Part shown: one piece after another, positions 43,646 through 52,347 of the stretch
Layout: the number at the start of each line of letters is the position of its first letter
Position numbering within the stretch: position 1 is the first letter of the stretch
Assembly (NCBI RefSeq): GCF_902168175.1
Contig: NZ_CABHOU010000054.1
Span: 186,001 to 250,000 of the forward strand
From: an uncultured Chitinophaga sp.
GTDB lineage: Bacteria > Bacteroidota > Bacteroidia > Chitinophagales > Chitinophagaceae
Reading direction: 5' to 3'
Length of the DNA: 64,000 bases
Notes under the pieces: generated by a model
The model's input: only the letters and a program-made list of their open reading frames with translations
Databases searched by the model: none
What the model was told of the DNA's origin: nothing
Program-made: the position numbers and the translations under genes

Positions 43646-44229
43646 AACAAATCTTTTACTTCCGTATTTAGTAAATTTTTTAATGCTGCTTCGAGCTGTT
43701 TCCTGCCTCTGAGTAACCTCATTTTTATGGCAGATTTTTTTAGCCCCAATATTTCACTAATTTCTGAAATGCTTTTTTCGCCGATATAGAAATAAGAGAT
43801 AACAAGATTGTCTTCTTCCGATAAGCTGTTGAGGGCTAACGCGACAAATTTTTCCCTTTCCCCCTTTTTTAACAGATCGTACCCGGTGTGGTCTGGTATG
43901 TCAAACGCATTATCGTCCAACGGGTTACCAAGTTCTGATAACTGTATTTTTTTGTGTTTGACTTTTGTAAGCGCGGTATTATAAACGATGCGGAACAGCC
44001 AGGTTGAGAATTTGGAAGCCCTTTTGAATTTCTCCAGTGAGGCAAAAGCTCTCAAAAAGGAATCCTGGACAACTTCTTCCGCGTCTTCTTTGTTCATGAC
44101 AATGCGAAATGCAACGGTGTAGGCCAAATCTTTATAGGCATCCACCAGATATTCAAGACCAGCTCTTTCACCACGAATGGCTTGCTCCAAAAACGCATCT
44201 TCGCGATGATTTGTCTTCCTGAAAAGCAT
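43642..44229 (-). CDS. ECF-type RNA polymerase sigma factor
   Basis: 195 residues. Region 2 includes KDLAYTVAFRIVMNKEDAEE, VVQDSFLRAFASL and FSTWLFRIVYNTAL; region 4 is the HTH ISEISEILGLKKSAIKMRLL. No extra domain. It is followed by the membrane partner gene and is divergent from the small membrane protein and permease at 44375. Targets unknown; the divergent pair and its own operon are the first candidates. Confidence 0.93.
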   Translation of the reverse strand: MLFRKTNHREDAFLEQAIRGERAGLEYLVDAYKDLAYTVAFRIVMNKEDAEEVVQDSFLRAFASLEKFKRASKFSTWLFRIVYNTALTKVKHKKIQLSELGNPLDDNAFDIPDHTGYDLLKKGEREKFVALALNSLSEEDNLVISYFYIGEKSISEISEILGLKKSAIKMRLLRGRKQLEAALKNLLNTEVKDLL

Positions 44230-44293
44230 TTAATGTTTTAGAGTTTTCCGGTGGTAGAATCAATCCCCCCACAAAGACTTAGACTATTTTTTC

Positions 44294-44331
44294 AGAAAAG
44301 TGGTCACATTTTGTGACCACTTTTCTTTTTT
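44294..44331. promoter_or_regulatory. Perfect 15-bp hairpin in the divergent sigma/permease region
   Basis: Arms 44294-44308 and 44312-44326 pair perfectly with loop TTT, then five T. Core GTGGTCACA/TGTGACCAC is a strong dyad. It can act as terminator/attenuator for the plus strand or as an operator between the two transcripts. Confidence 0.7.
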
Positions 44332-44374
44332 ACAAGTCATATCTAAAAAACAGTAACCATTCAATAACGAAACT

Positions 44375-44728
44375 ATGGATGATACCACAGCCGACCTATT
44401 CCTTACCATGTCGATCACCTTCGGGTTTTTTGGAATATGTTATCACTATCTGATCATAAGATACAAAGAACGAACGGCTATTGTCGAAAAAGGACTGCCC
44501 AAAGACTTTTTTAAAGGCAGCACCAACTACCTGCCACTCTTATTATTGCTTGCTATTGTGAGCATCAGCATTGGTTTGGGGTTGCTGGCAGGGGCTTTTT
44601 TGGAATCGGTCGCTGCTTATCCATTCAAAGGTTTTATGCTGCCCTTTGCGATGCTGCTCTTTCTGGGCATCAGCTTGCTGATTTCTTATTATGTGCTCAG
44701 GAAATTGGATAAGAATAATAAAGCATAG
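44375..44728 (+). CDS. Small membrane protein (DUF6249-like)
   Basis: 117 residues with three membrane helices: about 10-27, 48-72 and 85-105. Between the first two is a positively charged loop (RYKERTAIVEKGLPKDFFKG), a pattern found in small proteins coded beside ECF sigma factors in Bacteroidota that I recall as DUF6249. It precedes the permease by 4 bp, so it is co-transcribed with it. Function unknown. Confidence 0.75.
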   Translation: MDDTTADLFLTMSITFGFFGICYHYLIIRYKERTAIVEKGLPKDFFKGSTNYLPLLLLLAIVSISIGLGLLAGAFLESVAAYPFKGFMLPFAMLLFLGISLLISYYVLRKLDKNNKA

Positions 44729-44732
44729 CGCC

Positions 44733-47126
44733 ATGATTTACAGTTACATCAAGACTTGTTTTAGGACCCTTCTGCGCCACAAGCTATTTACAATGATCAA
44801 CATCATCGGGCTTTCGGTCAGCATGGCGGTAGGGCTCCTTGTGATCGCTTTTGTATTCGACCTGGCTTCCTACGATGATTTTCACGAGAACAATGACAAG
44901 ATTTACCGTGTCTTTACCACCTTTCAACAAAAAGGTCAAAAGCCAGTGAATTATGCTTCCGCTTCCATAGCAGCAGGCAGGAGAATCCGTGAAACAGTAA
45001 GCGGCATTGACCATGTAACCATCCTTCGTCCAGGGTTTGGGGGGAATATTTCAGCAGGTGAAAAGATAGTAACCTTAAACGGCCTGTTTGCTGACGAATC
45101 CTTCTTTAATATATTTACTTTCCCGCTTCTGCAGGGCGATCCGGCCACTGCCTTGAAACAGCCGTACACTTTGGTGTTGACTGAAAAAGCATCAAATAAG
45201 CTATTTGGTAGCGCGAATGCATTGGGCAGGTATGTAAAAGTGGATTCCAATAATTACGTAGTTACCGGTATCATGAAAGATATACCCAAGCTTTCGCACT
45301 TAAGATTTGAAGCCCTGGCCTCATTTGCATCGGCTGAAAAGTCACGGGACCCGGACTTTTTAAGTTGGGGAAGTATCTATCAAAACTATGTTTATATGTC
45401 CGTTGCTGAAAAAAGTGATCTTCGGACGATCCAATCCAGCCTGAATGGCATTGGCCGTGCAGGTAACCTGACCATGAATGCGGGACAGATTTCGCTGGGG
45501 GTTCAGCAGCTGAAACAAATTGTTTTTAACAGCAGCGGCATCAGTGTCACCAATGAATTGGGGCCGGTAATGAATACGCTGGCGATCTGGGTATTGATCG
45601 GGCTGGCAGTGCTGGTCATGCTGTCGGCCTGCTTTAATTACACCAACCTGTCCATCGCCCGTTCCCTCAGGCGTACCCGGGAAGTCGGTGTCCGGAAGAT
45701 GAGCGGCGCACTAACCCGGCATGTTATTGCGCAGTTTTTAGTTGAGTCGGTGATCATTTCGCTGCTCTCGCTCATATTTGCATTTCTGCTGTTTCTGCTG
45801 TTGCGCAGGGAGTTTCTCGCGCTGGATTTTTCCATCGAAAACATGGTTTCCTTAAAGCTTTCTCCCCTCGTGTCGTTGGGGTTCGTTTCACTGGGCATTT
45901 TTGTAGGCGTCCTTGCGGGAATCACACCGGCTATCTTTTTTTCAAGGATTGATCTGGCAACGGTGTTGAAAACTTCTTCTTCCCTGAGGTTGTTCAGCTA
46001 TATTAATCCGCGAAAAGCCTTGATTGTGAGCCAATATACGCTCTCGATTATCTTTATCGCCACAACGATCATCGGTTACGGGCAATACAGGAATTTTGTC
46101 GACTTCGATCTTGGTTTCAATACCAAAGACAAACTCAATATCAAACTTCAGGGCAACAATGCGGACTTATTGATAAAGGAACTGTCGGAATTGCCACAGG
46201 TGAGCAGTCTTTCGCAATCCATGTTGGTCATGGGCCTGGGCAACATTTATACCGGGCAGGTGAAACATAAAAGTTCAAGCGATTCTACAATGGTGTGGAT
46301 GAATTTTATTGACAGTAAGTACCTTAAAATGCATGGTCACACCTTACTGGCTGGACGGGATTTTACTCCCAGATCAGACCAGGCGGAGGAAAGTGAAATC
46401 ATTGTGACCCGGCAGCTTCTGCAAAAATTTGATATGGACGAAAAAGACCCTGGCAAAGCCCTTGGCGAGGTGTTGAACATCGAAGGAAAGAAACTGGCCA
46501 TCATTGGTGTCATTAAGGATTTCCACTACGAAACAATAGAAGATCAGGTTGAACCCGTGATCCTTCGTAATATCACCAGGGGCGCCGGCGGTTACCTCAC
46601 TGCTAAAATCGTGACCGAAGACTGGCCACAGACACTCGATGCCATAGAAAACGCGTGGCAAAAAGTCGATAAGACCCATCCTTTGGAGGCGACACTTTAC
46701 GAGGATCAGATAGAGAAAGTGTACAGTCCATTTTCCATGATGATCAAAATTATTGGGTTTCTGGCATTCCTGACTGTGTGCATTGCTTCTCTGGGACTGT
46801 TCGGAATGGTTGTATTTACGACCCAAACAAGATTAAAGGAAATCAGTATCCGGAAAGTGCTTGGGGCCAGCGAAGGTAGCCTGATCCTTTTGCTAAGCAG
46901 AAACTTTCTTGTTATGCTGCTGCTGGCAGCACTGATCGCACTTCCGGTTACGTATTTTTTCTTTGATAAAATCGTCCTGGTAAATTTCGCCTATCACCAA
47001 GCGGTCAGCGTTGGCGAGCTGCTGATCAGTCTATCCCTTGTTGTCGTCCTGGCATTTGCCATGATTGGTTCACAAACCTTTAAAACGGCCCGTACGAACC
47101 CTTCCAAAGTTTTGAAAGCAGATTAG
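44733..47126 (+). CDS. MacB/FtsX-type ABC transporter permease
   Basis: 797 residues: N-terminal membrane helix, a periplasmic MacB-PCD domain, three helices, then a second PCD domain and three helices (the doubled FtsX layout). Conserved pieces: IGLSVSMAVGLLVIAF at the start, ARSLRRTREVGVRKMSGA and ISIRKVLGASEGSL in the FtsX domains, ending in NPSKVLKAD. No ATPase gene is adjacent. Such permeases in Bacteroidota are abundant and export peptides or lipoproteins; substrate unknown. Start MIYSYIKTCFRTLLRH is chosen over an upstream ATG that lies in the preceding gene. Confidence 0.92.
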   Translation: MIYSYIKTCFRTLLRHKLFTMINIIGLSVSMAVGLLVIAFVFDLASYDDFHENNDKIYRVFTTFQQKGQKPVNYASASIAAGRRIRETVSGIDHVTILRPGFGGNISAGEKIVTLNGLFADESFFNIFTFPLLQGDPATALKQPYTLVLTEKASNKLFGSANALGRYVKVDSNNYVVTGIMKDIPKLSHLRFEALASFASAEKSRDPDFLSWGSIYQNYVYMSVAEKSDLRTIQSSLNGIGRAGNLTMNAGQISLGVQQLKQIVFNSSGISVTNELGPVMNTLAIWVLIGLAVLVMLSACFNYTNLSIARSLRRTREVGVRKMSGALTRHVIAQFLVESVIISLLSLIFAFLLFLLLRREFLALDFSIENMVSLKLSPLVSLGFVSLGIFVGVLAGITPAIFFSRIDLATVLKTSSSLRLFSYINPRKALIVSQYTLSIIFIATTIIGYGQYRNFVDFDLGFNTKDKLNIKLQGNNADLLIKELSELPQVSSLSQSMLVMGLGNIYTGQVKHKSSSDSTMVWMNFIDSKYLKMHGHTLLAGRDFTPRSDQAEESEIIVTRQLLQKFDMDEKDPGKALGEVLNIEGKKLAIIGVIKDFHYETIEDQVEPVILRNITRGAGGYLTAKIVTEDWPQTLDAIENAWQKVDKTHPLEATLYEDQIEKVYSPFSMMIKIIGFLAFLTVCIASLGLFGMVVFTTQTRLKEISIRKVLGASEGSLILLLSRNFLVMLLLAALIALPVTYFFFDKIVLVNFAYHQAVSVGELLISLSLVVVLAFAMIGSQTFKTARTNPSKVLKAD

Positions 47127-47213
47127 AAGGAGGTTGGGAGATTGAGAACGATGTCTACCTTACCATGCCTAGGCCAACTTGCTGTTGATTTATCCTCCAC
47201 GAAAGTTGAAAGA

Positions 47214-47241
47214 GTCTCTGTGAAACAGAGGCGCTTTTTTT
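47214..47241 (+). terminator. Intrinsic terminator of the permease gene
   Basis: CTCTGT (47216-47221) pairs with ACAGAG (47225-47230), loop GAA, then GCGC and seven T. Confidence 0.7.
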
Positions 47242-47346
47242 ATAATACCCATCCCCCCATAATTCATCCATCACAATACATAGATTCCCCCTTCTTTCCT
47301 AACACAGGATTCGCCACCTTTGCTGTACATCATAAAGCAATCAGGC

Positions 47347-48267
47347 ATGACCGCAGCAGTTTTTCATTCAGGCGAGCAACAGGTTCAGCGCCAGACCGGT
47401 GAAGCGCATATTGCTGATTCCCTTAAAGACCTTATTTCCCCTGAAGTGCACAGGGGGGCTATCAACTTTATCGAAAATCAGCCAATGGTAATCGTGGGCA
47501 GCAGGAATGCGGCCGGTGAGCTTTGGGCGTCCCTGCTGACAGGGCATCCTGGTTTTACGGAAGTGACGGAGTCTGACACGATATTGTTTGATACCCGGCT
47601 AATTACCAGTAATGAGACGGATGTTTTCTTTTCAAATATCAGTCAGCACAGCCAGATCGGCTGCCTGTTTATAGAATTTAGTTCGAGGAAACGATTACGT
47701 GCTAATGGTATTTGTAAATTTAACGATCCACTGATCGAAATCAGCATACAGCAGTTTTATCCCAATTGCCCCAAATACATACAGCGGAGGGTTATGTCCC
47801 TACCTGAATATTTCACGAAGGTGAAATCTGTTGTTACAGAAGGAACGGGCATTACAGCGGCCGCCCTCGACTGGATAAAAGATGCTGATACGTTGTTTGT
47901 GGCAAGCACCGCCGCCGACGGGAGTATGGACGCTTCGCACCGCGGAGGTAACAAGGGTTTTGTCCAGATCATTGACAATAACGTGCTGAAGATACCTGAT
48001 TACCCGGGCAACAGTATGTTCAATACATTCGGCAATATCGCCCAGGATCCCAATGTAGGCTTACTGTTCATCGATTTTGAACAGAGACGAACGTTACAAT
48101 TAACGGGTACGGCCAGTTTAATGTTTGATCAAAAGACGGAGGACGACCTGTTCAGGACAAAAGGGACCGGGCGTTATTGGCTTTTCGAAACGTCGCGGTG
48201 GCTGCACACGATCGATCATCATGATGTGCAATGGCAGTTTTTAGGATATTCTCCCTATAATCCTTAA
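47347..48267 (+). CDS. Pyridoxamine-5'-phosphate-oxidase-family flavin protein
   Basis: 306 residues with two split-barrel FMN-binding halves: first MVIVGSRNAAGELWASLLTG (about residues 45-64) and second TLFVASTAADGSMDASHRGG (about residue 180), the second followed by FNTFGNIAQDPNVGLLFIDF. Large PPOX-family proteins of this form are annotated with various redox roles and none is proven. Start MTAAVFHSGEQQ is preferred over an upstream ATG. Stands alone after a terminator. Confidence 0.85.
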   Translation: MTAAVFHSGEQQVQRQTGEAHIADSLKDLISPEVHRGAINFIENQPMVIVGSRNAAGELWASLLTGHPGFTEVTESDTILFDTRLITSNETDVFFSNISQHSQIGCLFIEFSSRKRLRANGICKFNDPLIEISIQQFYPNCPKYIQRRVMSLPEYFTKVKSVVTEGTGITAAALDWIKDADTLFVASTAADGSMDASHRGGNKGFVQIIDNNVLKIPDYPGNSMFNTFGNIAQDPNVGLLFIDFEQRRTLQLTGTASLMFDQKTEDDLFRTKGTGRYWLFETSRWLHTIDHHDVQWQFLGYSPYNP

Positions 48268-48312
48268 ACAAACTTCTTATTGGGTAATTTGCTGTACCAA
48301 ATCAAATGAGCC

Positions 48313-48780
48313 ATGAACGATGTGCAGCAAACATACGAACACTATATGCAGCAATGCATTGCCCTCGCCGAAACAGCATTGCAACACGGCGATCCACCTG
48401 TAGGCGCACTGATCGTATTCGACGGTCAGGTTATTGGTACTGGCATTGAATCGGGAAAGTCAACCAACGATATCACCAATCATGCAGAAATCCTTGCTAT
48501 AAAAGATGCCATTAAAAACGGTCACCAGGAAAAGCTGCATCTCGCGCAAATGTTTACCACTCATGAACCTTGCCTGATGTGTTCTTACGTTATCAGGCAC
48601 CATCGGATACCGGATATCATTTATGGTGTGCCGGTAGCGCATGTGGGCGGGGCGACTTCCTCATTCGGGATACTCACCACAGAGGACGTGCCCAGGTGGG
48701 GCAAAAAGCCCACTATTACAGTCGGAATATTTGCGGAAGCCTGCGAAGTGCTTAATGAGCGGTTCCGGGCTAAGCTTTAA
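48313..48780 (+). CDS. Nucleoside deaminase (CMP/dCMP deaminase fold)
   Basis: 155-residue zinc-dependent deaminase. Zinc motifs: HAEILAIKDAI (His and catalytic Glu) and PCLMCSYVIRHHRI (Cys-x-x-Cys). Closest to TadA/guanine-deaminase-like proteins; the second half (FGILTTEDVPRWGKKPTI) is not the usual TadA end, so a free nucleoside or base is the likelier substrate. It lies 45 bp after the PPOX-like gene. Confidence 0.85.
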   Translation: MNDVQQTYEHYMQQCIALAETALQHGDPPVGALIVFDGQVIGTGIESGKSTNDITNHAEILAIKDAIKNGHQEKLHLAQMFTTHEPCLMCSYVIRHHRIPDIIYGVPVAHVGGATSSFGILTTEDVPRWGKKPTITVGIFAEACEVLNERFRAKL

Positions 48781-48985
48781 ACAGCCCATCTGCCGAACCA
48801 TAAAATTGTCAATATTTACCATGAATTTCCCTGATTGCCGGCGGTGAAAAGTAAGCGGCAATTGTGGGATATGAGTATCTTTAACCCATAATGCCTGCCC
48901 ACCCCGAAGATTAATGATGATGCCTTTTCAAAGTACATAAGCCGTGAGCATGAGGGCAGGAGTTACTGTTGGAAATTAAGCCGCC

Positions 48986-51628
48986 ATGAGAGTACTGTTA
49001 TTTTGCTTCCTGCTCGGCTGTTTTTACCTGTCGGCCAATGCCCAATCACCAGACCTTGCCGGGTTGATGAAAGGGATGCCCGCCAATTATCAATATCAGC
49101 CGGGCGATACACTGCTGGCCGACCAACTGCTGGTGCAGGCAAGCCGCTGCGTATATAAACCGGGAGAACTGACAGCCGATCTGGATTCTGCAGCGGTGAT
49201 GGTACGCCACGCACGCAGGGTTTGCCTGGCGCTTAATTATACGCGGGCACTACAGACCTTGCGCCAGCTCGACCTCGCTGTCACGAGCGAATCGGGAAAC
49301 TTCCTTGGATTAAAGAAGTTCCTGGAGGATGCCAGCCTGCATGAAAAGATTGATTTGTTGAAACGCGTGTCGTTCGGCTACAGTACTCAAATGAAACTTC
49401 ATGGAGACAGTGCTTTGCGATATGCATATATGGTGCAACAGCTGGGACATGACAATAACCTTCCCGCAGTGGCGGCCGATGCAGCGTTTTATATTGGTCT
49501 TGGCTTTTATGCAAAAGGTGATGTCCCTAATTTCAAAGCGCAATACCTGAAGTTGCTCGCTTTTCACCGCGAGAACAATGACCTTCAGTCAGAACGATTT
49601 ACATGGCGTTTTCTAAACTACTATCAAACATCGGCCGATACATTGTATCCAACGAAGTTAGAGTCGGTTACGCAGGCGGTCGCGATAGGTCGTAAACTTG
49701 GTTTTTCGCCTGATTTTGTAAGAGACTTGTATGAACTTGGATTTGAGCTTTATCAAAAGGGGCGTTTAAATGAAGCAGAAGAATTGCTGCTGGAAGCCAA
49801 AGCGAAGTACCAATCAATCCCTGATTTACCAAGGCAATATATTTCGGACCTTCTTGGCAAAATTTATATCTCACGCGGACATGCAGGCCAGGCTTTACAT
49901 TATGCGTATGTTGCTATGGACGAGGTCCTAAAAACGGAGAAAGATCCGTTTCAAAGGGATGTCCGCCGTGTAAATCTCGCAGAAGTTCTTTTTTATTTTG
50001 GGAAAGAAAAACAGGCTTTCGATGCTTTGAACGACCTTGAGTATGACAGCCCTCCCGAAAATTCCAACAACTGGTTTTACATAGCCACGCACGCATCGAT
50101 CCTTAATTACAGAAAGGGGCCCAGGGCTGCAATAGCATATATGGAGGACCGTACCGCACATGCTACGAACATGACGGTATATCATAAAGTAGTATCAAAG
50201 CGGTGTCTGGGACAATACTATATGGCCATTGGGGAAACAGAAAAGGCCCTTGGATTTTTGCTGGAGGCGGCCGGTTTGATTCCCCAGTTGATAACAGCTT
50301 CGGCAGACATGCAATCTCAGGTGTACATTTTGCTGGCGCAGATATATATGAAGAAGAAGGCGTACGACGATGCAGAATCGTGTATCAGCAGGGCCTCACA
50401 GGCAGCTATTCCTGTAGTGCCGTTGTACCGGAAGATGCATTTGGAGAGCATGTGGTTTCAACTCGATAGTGCAAAGGGCCGGTACGTTTCTGCTCTCAGG
50501 CATCAGCTGGCCAACAAGATACTTAGCGACAGTGTATTTAACCTGGTGAAAACCGGTCAGATGGAAGAACTGAGTATTCGACATGAAACAGTTCAGCAAA
50601 AAGCGGCGCTGGATCAACGAGCGCGGGAAATAGTATGGTTAACGGACAAGGTCAGGCTGGAGGATGCCCTGCTGGCAGAGGCCAGGCAAACAGCAGCGCA
50701 ACGCGACAGCATACAATTACAACATATTACGGCCGCAGTTATTCAATCAAAACAACGTGGCGATTCTTTAAGATATGCCAATGCGACCTATCGCTTACTG
50801 AATAAAAAATGGGTTTTGCAGAAGAAACTGATTGCCGAAACACAACAGGCCAGAAACCTCATTATAGCGGGTGCTGTACTGGTTGCCTTGCTGCTCCTGC
50901 TAATTTATAATCGCTATCGTCTCAAACAACGCACGAACCGGCAAATGCAGCTACAGCAGAACGAAATCCAAAGTAAAAACGACTCGCTCGAAAAGCTGGT
51001 AACTGAAAAAGAATGGCTGCTGAAAGAAGTACATCACCGCGTTAAAAATAACCTGCAGGTAGTTACAAGCCTGCTTAACATCCAATCGCACTATCTCCAT
51101 GATAATGCCGCTGTATTGGCTATTCAGGACAGCCAGCGGCGCGTGAACGCCATTTCCCTTATCCATAAAAAGCTGCACCAGTCCGATAATGCGGCCAGGG
51201 TGGATATGCAACATTATATACAAGACCTTGTAACCGGTTTGCGGGATTACGCAGATGATCATCGTAACATTCGCTTCGTTACGAACATAGCGCCGTTGCA
51301 ACTCGATATTAAAAAAGCGTTGCCCATAGGATTAATCCTGAATGAAGCAGTTACCAATGCGTATAAATATGCATTTGAAAACAAAGGAACGATTACCATC
51401 ACCCTTTCAGAGGTGAATGAAGGTAGCCTTGAACTTAGTATCGGCGATGATGGGAAGGGGTTTGCTGTAGAAGATCTTACGGGCAGACCGCCCTCGCTGG
51501 GCATGAGTCTTATCAGGGGATTAGTTAATGATATGGATGGTGTGTTTCATATCGAAAGTAATAACGGAACACGAATAACAGTTCGCTTTCCGGCGGAGGG
51601 GGCATTGGCGAAGGAGTTTGTTAGATAA
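48986..51628 (+). CDS. TPR-containing sensor histidine kinase (HisKA_2 type)
   Basis: 880 residues: signal peptide (LLFCFLLGCFYLSANAQ), a long periplasmic or extracytoplasmic part with tetratricopeptide-like helices (about 100-480), coiled coil, one membrane helix (about 630-650), then a second coiled coil and the kinase: HisKA_2 dimerisation box EVHHRVKNNLQVV (His683/684) and HATPase domain with NEAVTNAYKYAF and IGDDGKGF...GLSLIRGL-like end (GMSLIRGLV). No receiver domain and no adjacent response regulator, so its partner lies elsewhere. Its signal is unknown. Confidence 0.9.
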   Translation: MRVLLFCFLLGCFYLSANAQSPDLAGLMKGMPANYQYQPGDTLLADQLLVQASRCVYKPGELTADLDSAAVMVRHARRVCLALNYTRALQTLRQLDLAVTSESGNFLGLKKFLEDASLHEKIDLLKRVSFGYSTQMKLHGDSALRYAYMVQQLGHDNNLPAVAADAAFYIGLGFYAKGDVPNFKAQYLKLLAFHRENNDLQSERFTWRFLNYYQTSADTLYPTKLESVTQAVAIGRKLGFSPDFVRDLYELGFELYQKGRLNEAEELLLEAKAKYQSIPDLPRQYISDLLGKIYISRGHAGQALHYAYVAMDEVLKTEKDPFQRDVRRVNLAEVLFYFGKEKQAFDALNDLEYDSPPENSNNWFYIATHASILNYRKGPRAAIAYMEDRTAHATNMTVYHKVVSKRCLGQYYMAIGETEKALGFLLEAAGLIPQLITASADMQSQVYILLAQIYMKKKAYDDAESCISRASQAAIPVVPLYRKMHLESMWFQLDSAKGRYVSALRHQLANKILSDSVFNLVKTGQMEELSIRHETVQQKAALDQRAREIVWLTDKVRLEDALLAEARQTAAQRDSIQLQHITAAVIQSKQRGDSLRYANATYRLLNKKWVLQKKLIAETQQARNLIIAGAVLVALLLLLIYNRYRLKQRTNRQMQLQQNEIQSKNDSLEKLVTEKEWLLKEVHHRVKNNLQVVTSLLNIQSHYLHDNAAVLAIQDSQRRVNAISLIHKKLHQSDNAARVDMQHYIQDLVTGLRDYADDHRNIRFVTNIAPLQLDIKKALPIGLILNEAVTNAYKYAFENKGTITITLSEVNEGSLELSIGDDGKGFAVEDLTGRPPSLGMSLIRGLVNDMDGVFHIESNNGTRITVRFPAEGALAKEFVR

Positions 51629-51635
51629 TGGAACG

Positions 51636-52018
51636 TTAATCGCGTTTTCTTGCCAGTACAAATGCAGCAACGCTTAACAACAGTGTAAGCGGCGTAAATA
51701 TTAGCTGTTCCCATTTGTTTTGGGAGAAAAGATTGCCAATGGTAATCAGTAGGAAAACAGCAGACATAAACCATAATGTAGCAGTAGTAAGCTTAGCGGG
51801 ACCCTTAATCGAATAAGGCCCTGTCTTATCAGCACAATGAACAGGAAAATACTGTTTATGAGGATAGATATGGCTTCGAATCTGTACATCTCCTGCGGCG
51901 ATTGCAGTCGCCCGCCCCAAACCATGGTATAAGGCACAATGCCAGATATCACCAACAGGTGAAATACCAGCGTCAGGGTAAATATGATGATCATCATCCA
52001 TCCCGATATATTTTTCAT
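51636..52018 (-). pseudogene. Frameshifted small membrane protein gene
   Basis: Two overlapping minus-strand frames read as one protein broken in the middle. The first frame, from ATG 52018, gives MKNISGWMMIIIFTLTLVFH ... VPYTMVWGGRLQSPQEMYRF ... SIFLFIVLIRQGL; the other frame then continues KGPAKLTTATLWFMSAVFLL ... LTLLLSVAAFVLARKRD to a stop at 51636. The two pieces together have four membrane helices and join naturally near 51808-51818, needing one extra base. No slippery heptamer for programmed frameshift is evident, so it is a pseudogene, a real recent mutation, or an assembly error. Confidence 0.7.
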
Positions 52019-52347
52019 GTTAGCCGTTACCATATATTAGATGTTGCCGATGCATGGCTACGGAATTTATTCGATGATGCAGCGTCCCTTTGCGTGATTC
52101 TTACATGTCGCATTTCCCCCGCACGCTCGATTTTAGTGTGATAAAACGCCTTTCTGGTGCAATACAGCAGCATATTCCAATAAAGTCTATAAAAATACTA
52201 GACTATTTGATATTTGTTGTTATATTTGTCCACCAGAATGGTAGACTAATAAGGTGCGGCCAGCTTGGATATTCCCTTATGCGCTTAGGTCCACCATCCT
52301 AAACGGGCCTTGGCATTAAACCTTAAACTTAAAAATTTCAGTTATTT
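52019..52347. other. Control region before the TonB receptor
   Basis: 329 bp without a gene. Contains the TATATTTG box at 52221 and AT-rich DNA; the divergent frameshifted gene starts at its left end. Confidence 0.5.
52221..52228 (+). promoter_or_regulatory. -7 box before the TonB receptor gene
   Basis: TATATTTG matches TAnnTTTG; TTTG at 52206-52209 is only 11 bp upstream. About 120 bp before the ATG, so a long leader. Confidence 0.45.

Noticed and set aside
47142..47402. 86-codon plus-strand frame
   Set aside because: It runs through the permease terminator and overlaps the start of the PPOX-like gene in another frame.
52090..52302. 70-codon plus-strand frame before the TonB receptor
   Set aside because: It covers the likely promoter (52221) and has no recognisable features.
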